This document shows positions 49,389-56,749 of a stretch of DNA of 64,000 bases, piece by piece; within the stretch, counting starts at the first letter, position 1; each line of letters opens with the position of its first letter. The position numbers were made by a program, and so were the translations under genes. Below the pieces are notes generated by a model, which had not been told where the DNA came from, did no database searches, and saw only the letters and a program-made list of their open reading frames with translations. Source of the stretch: Virgisporangium aliadipatigenens (GTDB lineage Bacteria; Actinomycetota; Actinomycetes; Mycobacteriales; Micromonosporaceae); the NCBI RefSeq assembly GCF_016863615.1, contig NZ_BOPF01000020.1, positions 124,001 through 188,000 on the forward strand. Reading direction: 5' to 3'.

Positions 49389-49820
49389 CTACAACAGTTC
49401 GTCGAAGATGAGTTCGGTCTCGGTGGAACGGACCTCCGGCATCCCCTGCAGCCGGTCGAGGACCAGCTCCCGCAGCGACGCGGCGTCCCGCGTGCGCACC
49501 AGCAGCACCAGGTCGTGCGCGCCCGACACCAGCGCCGCGTGCTCCACCTCCGGGATGGCGAGGATGCGGGTGCGCACCTCCTTCCAGGAGTGCTGGGTGA
49601 TGTTCACGTAGACGTAGGCGGCGAGGCCGTGGCCGAGCCGGTGCGGGTCCACGGTGGCGGTGTAGCCGGTGATGACGCCGTCGCGTTCGAGGCGCTGGAC
49701 GCGGGCGTAGACGTTGGCGCGCGAGATGTGCAGGGTCGCGGCGAGGGTGCGCATCGACAGGCGGCCGTCCGCCCGCAGGGCCTCCACGATGCGCCGATCC
49801 GTCTCGTCCAGCGGAGCCAT
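49389..49820 (-). CDS. Lrp/AsnC-family regulator, likely BkdR
   Basis: 143 residues from the ATG at 49820, which has GGGAGG before it. The N-terminal HTH (ALRADGRLSMRTLAATLHISRANVYARVQRL) and the C-terminal RAM domain (GLAAYVYVNITQHSW...) are complete. It is divergent from the E1alpha gene of a 2-oxo acid dehydrogenase operon, the place typical for BkdR, which senses branched-chain amino acids. The 139 bases between the starts should hold its operator; I could not identify one with confidence. Confidence 0.9.
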   Translation of the reverse strand: MAPLDETDRRIVEALRADGRLSMRTLAATLHISRANVYARVQRLERDGVITGYTATVDPHRLGHGLAAYVYVNITQHSWKEVRTRILAIPEVEHAALVSGAHDLVLLVRTRDAASLRELVLDRLQGMPEVRSTETELIFDELL

Positions 49821-49959
49821 TCGTCGCCTCCCATGCTCTGGACGTTCGACCGCGAAAAAGGGCGACCGGCGACCACCTGTCTCCGAATCTAACCGTGACC
49901 TGGACCGCTGGCCAGGAAAGACCGAGGATCGCAGGCATCCCGGCGCGGAAGGACCTCCC

Positions 49960-51003
49960 GTGACCACACTCGATGCGCTGCTGCCCACCGCGGAGCCGCT
50001 CGGCCTGATCGACGCCGAGGGCAACGCCCTCGGCGGTGACCTGCCGCCCGACGAGATCCTGCTCGAGCTGTACCGGCGGATGGTCGTCGGCCGGCGCTTC
50101 GACGCGCAGGCGACCGCCCTCACCAAGCAGGGCCGCCTCGCCGTCTACCCGTCCTCGCGCGGCCAGGAGGCGTGCCAGATCGGCGCCGTCCTGGCGATGC
50201 GCGAGCAGGACTGGCTCTTCCCGACCTACCGCGACTCGGTGGCGATCGTGTCGCGCGCCGTGCCGCCGGCCGAGGTGCTGTCGCTGCTGCGCGGCGAGTG
50301 GCACTGCGGCTACGACCCGCACGCGCACCGGGTGGCCCCGCAGTGCACCCCGCTCGCCACGAACACCCTGCACGCCGTCGGCCTCGCGCACGCCGCCCGG
50401 CTCAAGGGCGAGGACACGGTCGCGGTGGTGCTGCTCGGCGACGGCGCCACCAGCGAGGGCGACACCCACGAGGCGCTGAACTTCGCGGCCGTCTGGAAGG
50501 CGCCCGTCGTGTTCCTGGTGCAGAACAACGGTTACGCGATCAGCGTTCCGCTGTCGAAGCAGACCGCCGCGCCGTCGCTGGCGTACAAGGGCGTCGGGTA
50601 CGGGATGCGTTCGATGCTGGTCGACGGGAACGACGCCGCGATGGTGTACACGGCTGTCAAACAGGCGATCGCGAGCGACGGGCCGACGCTCATCGAGGCG
50701 CTCACGTACCGGATCGAGGCGCACACCAACGCCGACGACGCCACCCGCTACCGGCCGTCGGACGAGGTGCAGCGGTGGCTCGGCCGCGACCCGATCGCCC
50801 GCCTGGAAACCTACCTGCGGGCCCGGCGACTCCTGGACGACGCGGCCGCCGAAAGGCTCACCGCCGAGGCGGAGGAACGAGCGGCGGCCGTCCGCGAGGA
50901 GATGAACAGGGACGTCGAGGTCGACCCCGCCGAACTCTTCGCCCACGTCTACGCGACGCCGACGCCCGCCCTCGTGGCGCAGCGGAAGGAGTTGGAGTCA
51001 TGA
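49960..51003 (+). CDS. bkdA: 2-oxo acid dehydrogenase E1 alpha subunit
   Basis: 347 residues from GTG 49960 (GGAAGGA before it). The thiamine diphosphate motif GDGATSEGD...NFAAVWKAPVVFLVQNN is intact, and YPSSRGQEACQIGA and THPTYRDS-like FPTYRDSVA are typical of branched-chain 2-oxo acid dehydrogenase E1alpha. It oxidatively decarboxylates 2-oxo acids (branched-chain or pyruvate) together with E1beta. Its stop overlaps the start of the E1beta gene. The Lrp regulator on the other strand favours branched-chain substrates, which give starter units for branched fatty acids. Confidence 0.92.
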   Translation: MTTLDALLPTAEPLGLIDAEGNALGGDLPPDEILLELYRRMVVGRRFDAQATALTKQGRLAVYPSSRGQEACQIGAVLAMREQDWLFPTYRDSVAIVSRAVPPAEVLSLLRGEWHCGYDPHAHRVAPQCTPLATNTLHAVGLAHAARLKGEDTVAVVLLGDGATSEGDTHEALNFAAVWKAPVVFLVQNNGYAISVPLSKQTAAPSLAYKGVGYGMRSMLVDGNDAAMVYTAVKQAIASDGPTLIEALTYRIEAHTNADDATRYRPSDEVQRWLGRDPIARLETYLRARRLLDDAAAERLTAEAEERAAAVREEMNRDVEVDPAELFAHVYATPTPALVAQRKELES

Positions 51004-51986
51004 CGGAGCCGGTCTCGATGGCGGGTGCGCTCAACGCCGCCCTCGCCGACGCGCTCTCCGACGACCCCCGCGTGCTGGTCTTCGGCGAGGACGTCGGCGC
51101 GCTCGGCGGCGTCTTCCGGATCACCGACGGGCTGGCCGCGAAGTTCGGGGACGAGCGGGTGTTCGACACGCCGCTGGCCGAGTCCGGGATCGTCGGCACC
51201 GCCATCGGCATGGCCATGAACGGGCTCGTCCCCGTCGTGGAGATGCAGTTCGACGCGTTCGCATATCCGGCGTTCGAGCAGATCACGAGCCATCTGGCGA
51301 AGCTGCGCAACCGCACCCGGGGCCGGGTCGGGCTGCCGGTCGTCGTGCGCGTGCCCTACGGCGGCGGGATCGGCGGGGTCGAGCACCACAGCGACTCCTC
51401 CGAGGCGTACTACACGCACACGCCGGGGCTGCGGGTCGTCACGCCGGGCACGCCCGCCGACGCGTACCGGCTGCTGCGCCAGGCGATCGCCTGCCCCGAC
51501 CCGGTCATCTTCCTCGAACCGAAGCGGCGCTACTGGGCCAAGGAGACCGCCGTGCTGTCGGCCGACGGGCCGGCCATCGACCGGGCCGTGGTGCGGCGCA
51601 CCGGCAACGACGTGACGCTGATCGCCTACGGGGGCACGGTCGCCACCGCGCTGGAGGCCGCCGAGGCCGCCGTCGAGGAGGACTGGGACGTCGAGGTGGT
51701 GGACCTGCGGAGCCTGTCGCCGTTCGACGACGAGACCGTCACCGCATCCGTGCGGCGCACCGGCCGCGTGGTCGTGGTGCACGAGGCGTCGCGCTTCACC
51801 GGCTACGGCGCCGAGGTCGTCGCGCGGCTGCAGGAGCAGTGCTTCCACTACCTGCAGGCGCCGATCCTGCGGGTCGCCGGCCTCGACATCCCTTATCCCC
51901 CACCGAAACTGGAGCAGCACCACCTGCCCACCGTCGACCGCATCCTCGACGCGGTCGCCCGCCTGCAGTGGGACGACAATGCCTGA
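51000..51986 (+). CDS. bkdB: 2-oxo acid dehydrogenase E1 beta subunit
   Basis: 328 residues. It carries the transketolase pyrimidine-binding half and the C-terminal half: VLVFGEDVGALGGVF, FDTPLAESGIVGTAIG, EMQFDAFAYPAFEQI, and PVIFLEPKRRYW. The start ATG overlaps the stop of E1alpha (ATGA). Its own end overlaps the E2 start by eight bases. E1alpha and E1beta form the heterotetramer that loads the acyl group on lipoyl-E2. Confidence 0.93.
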   Translation: MTEPVSMAGALNAALADALSDDPRVLVFGEDVGALGGVFRITDGLAAKFGDERVFDTPLAESGIVGTAIGMAMNGLVPVVEMQFDAFAYPAFEQITSHLAKLRNRTRGRVGLPVVVRVPYGGGIGGVEHHSDSSEAYYTHTPGLRVVTPGTPADAYRLLRQAIACPDPVIFLEPKRRYWAKETAVLSADGPAIDRAVVRRTGNDVTLIAYGGTVATALEAAEAAVEEDWDVEVVDLRSLSPFDDETVTASVRRTGRVVVVHEASRFTGYGAEVVARLQEQCFHYLQAPILRVAGLDIPYPPPKLEQHHLPTVDRILDAVARLQWDDNA

Positions 51987-53406
51987 CTTTCTGCTGCCCG
52001 ACCTCGGCGAGGGGCTCGAGGACGCGGAGGTCCTCACGTGGCTGGTGCGGGTGGGTGACAAAGTGCGCGTGGACCAGCCGGTGGTCGAGGTCGAGACCGC
52101 CAAGGCCGCCGTCGAGGTCCCGGTTCCTTTCGAGGGAACCGTCACCAGGTTGCACGCTCAGCCCGGCACGGTACTGCGCGTGGGATCCCCACTGATCAGC
52201 GTGTCGGAACCGGCCGTGGCGGCCTCTCCCGAACCCGGGGTGGGTCTTCGCGAGCCCGGGGTGGAGACCAGCGGCAACGTCCTTGTGGGCTACGGCACGA
52301 CTGAGGAGGTCCACAGTGGACGGCGCCGCCGGGGTGGCCGTCGCAGGGTGCCCGCCTCCTCGTCCCCGGCCGCCGCTGCGGCTGCGCACGCCGCTGTCCT
52401 GCCGGGGCCGCACGCGGCCGCCGCGCGCGGGCCGATCAGGGTGATCTCGCCGCTGGTGCGCAAGCTGGCCCGCGACGCCGGGCTGGATCTGCGCACCGTC
52501 GCCGGCACCGGCCCGGACGGGCTGATCCGCCGCGCCGACGTGGAGGGCGCGCTCGCGGGTGTCTCACCGGCGCCCGCGCTCGGCACCTCCGCTTCCCCGG
52601 CGCCCGCGCTCGGCGTCTCGGTTTCCCAGGCGCCCGCGCTCGGTGGGTCAGGGTCGCCCGCGCTCGGCGGCTCGTCGGCGCCCGCGCTCGGCGCTGTGCC
52701 CTCGCCCGCGCTCGGCGCTCCGGGAGCGGGCACGCCCGGTGGGGAGCGGCGGATCCCGTTGCGTGGCGTGCGGCGCGCGGCGGCCGAGAAGCTGGCCCGC
52801 TCGCGGCGGGAGATCCCCGAGGCGACCGTGTGGGTCGACGTCGACGCGACCGACTTCCTGGCCGCCCGCGCCGTGCTGGGCGTGAGCGTCGTGGCGCTGC
52901 TGGCCCGGTTCGCGCTGGTGGGGCTGCGCCGGTACCCCGAACTCAACGCCCGCATCGACGGCGACGAGATCGTCATCCCGGAGCACGTGCACCTCGGCTT
53001 CGCCGCCCAGACCGAACGCGGCCTCGTGGTGCCGGTCGTCCGCGACGCGCACCGGATGTCCACCCGCGAACTGTCGACCGCGCTGGCCGCCCGCACGGAC
53101 GCGGCCAGGGCGGGCACCCTCTCCCCCGCCGACCTGAGCGGCGGCACGTTCACCGTCAACAACTACGGCGTCTTCGGCGTCGACGGTTCGGCCGCCATCA
53201 TCAACCACCCCGAGGTCGCCATCCTCGGCATGGGCCGCCTCATCGACCGCCCGTGGGTCGTCGACGGAACGCTCACCGTGCGCAAGGTCGGGCAGCTCAC
53301 CCTGGCGTTCGACCACCGGGTGTGTGACGGCGGGGTGGCCGGTGGCTTCCTGAGACACGTCGCCGACCGCGTGGAGTCCCCGGTGTCGGCGCTCGGCGAT
53401 CTGTGA
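51979..53406 (+). CDS. bkdC: 2-oxo acid dehydrogenase E2 acyltransferase
   Basis: 475 residues. The lipoyl domain has Lys42 in VETAKAAVEV; the usual ETDKA has Ala in place of Asp. A peripheral subunit-binding domain follows (VRKLARDAGLDLRTVAGTGPDGLIRRADV). A linker of about 55 residues is made of near-repeats of PALG (coded by repeated GCGCCCGCGCTCGG). The C-terminal acyltransferase domain has IPLRGVRRAAAEKLARS and the catalytic DHRVCDGGVAGGF. E3 is not in the window, so it must be encoded elsewhere. Confidence 0.93.
   Translation: MPDFLLPDLGEGLEDAEVLTWLVRVGDKVRVDQPVVEVETAKAAVEVPVPFEGTVTRLHAQPGTVLRVGSPLISVSEPAVAASPEPGVGLREPGVETSGNVLVGYGTTEEVHSGRRRRGGRRRVPASSSPAAAAAAHAAVLPGPHAAAARGPIRVISPLVRKLARDAGLDLRTVAGTGPDGLIRRADVEGALAGVSPAPALGTSASPAPALGVSVSQAPALGGSGSPALGGSSAPALGAVPSPALGAPGAGTPGGERRIPLRGVRRAAAEKLARSRREIPEATVWVDVDATDFLAARAVLGVSVVALLARFALVGLRRYPELNARIDGDEIVIPEHVHLGFAAQTERGLVVPVVRDAHRMSTRELSTALAARTDAARAGTLSPADLSGGTFTVNNYGVFGVDGSAAIINHPEVAILGMGRLIDRPWVVDGTLTVRKVGQLTLAFDHRVCDGGVAGGFLRHVADRVESPVSALGDL
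52310..52320. repeat. TCCACWGTGGA palindrome, copy 8
   Basis: TCCACAGTGGA in the E2 gene, read in a different phase (Val-His-Ser-Gly). Confidence 0.9.
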
Positions 53407-53459
53407 ACCCCCGGGGCGCCCTAACAAGATCCTGAATATTGGCCCGTAGCGTTCCGTCG

Positions 53460-54569
53460 ATGTTCTCCAAGAGAATCCTCGCGGTCGCGGCGGCGGGCTG
53501 CGCGGCGCTGGCCGGCTTCGCGGTGACGCCGTTCGCCGAGGCGGCCACCGGGCGTGCGGTGACGGCGCTGACCTACGACCTGGGCGACACGGCGTTCCCG
53601 ATCCCGGACAGCGACGGCGCGGCCGAACTGCGCGGCGTCGTGCGGTTCCCGAGCCGGCTGCCCGCGGGCAAGCTGCCGCTGGTGCTGCTCCTGCACGGGC
53701 AGAACCGTTCCTGCGCGCTGACGGAGGGCGACGCCACCTGGCCGTGCCCGGCGGGCGTGCCGGAGTTCCCCAGTTACCGGGGCTACGACTACCTGGGCGA
53801 GGCGCTGGCGCGCGACGGGTTCGTGGTGGTGTCGATCGCGGCCGGCGGCATCAACCACTTCATGGGCGTCTCGCCGCAACGCGCCGCGCTGATCAACAAG
53901 CACCTGGCCCTCTGGGAACGCTTCACCAGCACCGGCGGCGGCGACCTCGCCGGCCGGTTCACCGACCTGGCCACCGGCCGCGCCGCGAAGCCGCCGCTGC
54001 GCGGGCACGTCGACCTGACGCGGGTCGGCACGCTGGGCCACTCGGTCGCCGGTGAGGGCGTGATGCGGCACGCGTCCGACAAGTACCGCGGCGACTGGCC
54101 GCCCGGGGTGCGGGTGCGCGGCGTGGTGCCGATCGCGTCCCGGTACTTCAACTACGACAACATCGACGACGACGGGGTCAGCCCGGATCGGGACGTCTCC
54201 GGGGTGCTGGTGACGGGCATGCCGTTCGCGGTCGTCTCGGCCACCTGCTGGGGCTCGGGCGACGAGGCCTACTTCCGCAACGCGCGGGGGCGTACGCAGC
54301 AGCCGGCGTTCCTGGTGCGGCTGGTCGCCGGCAACCACAACCACTTCAACACGGTGTGGTCCGACGCGACGGACTTCCCGAACGGCGACGACTCCACCTG
54401 CCCGGCCGACCCGCGCCGGCCCTCCGCGCAGGCGCAGCGTGACTTCGCGGTGACGTACCTGCGGGCGTTCTACCGGATGGCCCTGAAGGGCGACCACTCC
54501 GGCGAGCCGGTGCTGACCGGTGCACGTTCCGTCCCCGGAGTGAACACGGAGCACGAACACCTACCCTGA
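53460..54569 (+). CDS. Secreted alpha/beta hydrolase (PET-hydrolase/lipase-like)
   Basis: 369 residues. A signal peptide (MFSKRILAVAAAGCAALAGF) is followed by VLLLHGQNRSCAL (oxyanion-hole HG) and the nucleophile elbow GHSVAGEG. A later NHNHFN segment holds the likely catalytic His, and IDDDGVSPD an acidic loop. Four or more Cys suggest disulphides. The fold fits chlorophyllase/platelet-activating-factor-acetylhydrolase-like secreted esterases. The substrate is unknown. I use the ATG at 53460; a TTG 21 bases earlier would add residues before the signal peptide. Confidence 0.8.
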   Translation: MFSKRILAVAAAGCAALAGFAVTPFAEAATGRAVTALTYDLGDTAFPIPDSDGAAELRGVVRFPSRLPAGKLPLVLLLHGQNRSCALTEGDATWPCPAGVPEFPSYRGYDYLGEALARDGFVVVSIAAGGINHFMGVSPQRAALINKHLALWERFTSTGGGDLAGRFTDLATGRAAKPPLRGHVDLTRVGTLGHSVAGEGVMRHASDKYRGDWPPGVRVRGVVPIASRYFNYDNIDDDGVSPDRDVSGVLVTGMPFAVVSATCWGSGDEAYFRNARGRTQQPAFLVRLVAGNHNHFNTVWSDATDFPNGDDSTCPADPRRPSAQAQRDFAVTYLRAFYRMALKGDHSGEPVLTGARSVPGVNTEHEHLP

Positions 54570-54574
54570 TCTTG

Positions 54575-56095
54575 ATGAGTGAGCTGACCGGTGCGCAGGC
54601 GTTGGTGCGCACGCTGATCGACAGCGACGTGACGGTGTGCTTCGCCAACCCGGGCACCTCCGAGATGCACTTCGTCGCGGCGCTCGACGACCTGCCGGCG
54701 ATGCGCGGCGTGCTGTGCCTGTTCGAGGGGGTGGCGACCGGGGCCGCCGACGGCTACGCGCGGATGGCCGGGCGTCCGGCCGCCACGCTCCTGCACCTCG
54801 GGCCCGGCCTGGCCAACGGCCTCGCCAACCTGCACAACGCCCGCCGCGCGCACACCCCGCTGGTCAACGTCATCGGCGATCACGCGCTGGCGCACAAGCC
54901 GCTGGACTCGCTGCTGGAGTCCGACATCGACGCGCTCGCCGGCACGGTCTCGGCGTGGGTGCGCCGGCCGGCGACCGTCGGGGACGTGGGCCGCGACGCC
55001 GCCGAGGCGGTCGCGGCGGCGCGGGCCGGCGGGATCGCCACGCTGATCGTGCCGGCCGACGTGTCGTGGTCGGTCGGCGCCCCCGTGGGCCCGCCGGTCC
55101 CGGTCGCTGCCCCGCCGGTCCCGTCCCTGGACTTCTTTCCGGGGGAACGCTGTGCGCTGCTGCTCGACGGCGATGCGCTCACCGAGCGGGGGTTGCGCGC
55201 CGCGGGCCGGATCGCCGCCGCGACGGGCGCGCGGGTGTTCTCCCGCGGGTGGCCGGCCCGGCAGCGGCGCGGCGCGGGCGTTCCCGCCACGGAGCCGCTG
55301 GCGTACCGGGGCGAGCAGGTCACCGCGCAGCTCGACGGGGTGCGCGACCTGGTGCTGGTGGGCGCGCGGACGCCGGTGACGTCGTTCGCGTATCCGGGGA
55401 AGCCGGGGGAACCGACCCCGGCCGGCACGCGGGTGCACACGCTCGCCCCGGAAGGCTCGCTCGCGGCGGCCGTCGCGTTGGAGGCGTGGGCGGATCTCGT
55501 GGCCCCCGCCACCGAGCCGGTGCTGGCGCCGTTCGCGCCGCCGCCGCTCCCCCACGGCCCGTTGGACGCACGCAACTGGGCGGCCGTGATCGGTGCGCTG
55601 CTGCCCGCGGAGGCGATCCTCGTCGACGAGTCGGTGACCGGTGCCGCCGCGCTGCAGGCCGCCACCGCACAGGCCGCCCCGCACGACTTCCTGGCGCTCA
55701 CCGGCCTCGCGATCGGTCAGGGCCTGCCCTCCGCCGCCGGGGCCGCGATCGCCTGCCCCGACCGCCCGGTGGTCTGTGTGCAGGCCGACGGGAGCGCCAT
55801 GTACACGATCTCCGCCCTGTGGACGATGGCCCGCGAACGCCTGGACGTCACCACCGTCGTCCTCAACAACCGTTCCTACGCGATCCTGCGCGCCGAACTG
55901 GAACGCACCGGCGCGGCGACGGGCGCGGCTGCCGCCCTCATGGACCTCTCCGATCCGGACCTCGACTTCGTCGCGCTCGCCGCCGGGATGGGCGTGCCCG
56001 CCACCAGGGCCCGCACCGCCGAGGAACTGGCCCGGCACTTCGCCGACGCGTTGCGCGAACCGGGGCCGCACCTCATCGAGGCCGTCATCGCCTGA
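54575..56095 (+). CDS. Thiamine diphosphate enzyme (acetolactate synthase-like)
   Basis: 506 residues. The N-terminal pyrimidine-binding domain has CFANPGTSEMHFVAALDD and the catalytic Glu in LCLFEGVATGAADGYARM. The central domain is short. The C-terminal ThDP domain has VCVQADGSAMYTISALWTMARER with the GDG-like motif reading ADGSAMY and a following VVLNNRSYAIL. Such proteins are annotated acetolactate synthase large-subunit-like or benzoylformate decarboxylase-like; the usual ALS FAD-loop is weak, so true ALS is doubtful. It starts five bases after the hydrolase gene. Confidence 0.88.
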   Translation: MSELTGAQALVRTLIDSDVTVCFANPGTSEMHFVAALDDLPAMRGVLCLFEGVATGAADGYARMAGRPAATLLHLGPGLANGLANLHNARRAHTPLVNVIGDHALAHKPLDSLLESDIDALAGTVSAWVRRPATVGDVGRDAAEAVAAARAGGIATLIVPADVSWSVGAPVGPPVPVAAPPVPSLDFFPGERCALLLDGDALTERGLRAAGRIAAATGARVFSRGWPARQRRGAGVPATEPLAYRGEQVTAQLDGVRDLVLVGARTPVTSFAYPGKPGEPTPAGTRVHTLAPEGSLAAAVALEAWADLVAPATEPVLAPFAPPPLPHGPLDARNWAAVIGALLPAEAILVDESVTGAAALQAATAQAAPHDFLALTGLAIGQGLPSAAGAAIACPDRPVVCVQADGSAMYTISALWTMARERLDVTTVVLNNRSYAILRAELERTGAATGAAAALMDLSDPDLDFVALAAGMGVPATRARTAEELARHFADALREPGPHLIEAVIA

Positions 56096-56238
56096 CAATC
56101 GGCTTGCCGGTACCGGGATGATCGGACGGTGGTGAACAGAACGGCCGCCGTCGCGGCCATGCGGGTGGCGCCGCTGTACGCGATCGTGGCCGGGCGGGTC
56201 GGGCTCGACGCCGTACCGTCCACATAGGACGGGCCGGG

Positions 56239-56703
56239 ATGGACGGGCCGCGACTGGTCGTCCTGGTCGGCCTGCCGGCGTCGGGCAAGAGCACGTTCTA
56301 CGCCCGGCACCTCGCGCCGACCCACCTGCACATCAGCAAGGACAACTGGCCGAACGCCCGCCGCCGCGACGCCCGCCAGCGACGGCTGGTCCGCGACGCG
56401 CTGGCCGCCGGATCCGCCGTGGCGCTCGACAACACCAACGCCTCGGTCGCCGAACGGGCACCGCTGATCGCGATCGCGCGGGCCGCCGGGGCCGAGGTGT
56501 TCGGCTACTGGTTCCCGCCGGACCTGCCGGGGACGTTGCGCCGCAACGCCGTTCGCGAGGGGCGCGCCCGGGTGCCCGACGTCGGCGTGTACGCCACCCT
56601 CGGGCGGCTGGTGCGGCCGGCGGTCGACGAGGGATTCGACGGGCTGTACGAGGTGACCCTCGACGGTGCGGGCGGGTTCCGGGTCACTGCCATGTCCACA
56701 TAG
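56239..56703 (+). CDS. Small P-loop kinase
   Basis: 154 residues. The Walker A motif is VGLPASGKSTF (10-20), followed by HISKDNWPNARRRDARQ and VALDNTNASVAERAPLI; this is the layout of AAA_33-type polynucleotide kinase/tRNA-ligase-like small kinases. The phosphate acceptor is not known. The gene is bracketed by two copies of GTCCACATAGGAC (56218-56230 and 56694-56706); the second includes its own stop codon TAG. Confidence 0.85.
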   Translation: MDGPRLVVLVGLPASGKSTFYARHLAPTHLHISKDNWPNARRRDARQRRLVRDALAAGSAVALDNTNASVAERAPLIAIARAAGAEVFGYWFPPDLPGTLRRNAVREGRARVPDVGVYATLGRLVRPAVDEGFDGLYEVTLDGAGGFRVTAMST

Positions 56704-56749
56704 GACGGTGGACCCGGCGCCCTGGGGTGCGCCGGGTCCACGCCCCGAA

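Noticed and set aside
53407-53459. Possible riboswitch or terminator after the E2 gene
   Set aside because: The 53 bases contain AT-rich sequence (GATCCTGAATATTGG) suited to a promoter, but no stem or known riboswitch motif.
56129-56227. 32-codon frame starting at GTG before the kinase gene
   Set aside because: No good ribosome binding site and no family; it is mentioned only because its stop lies in a duplicated box.
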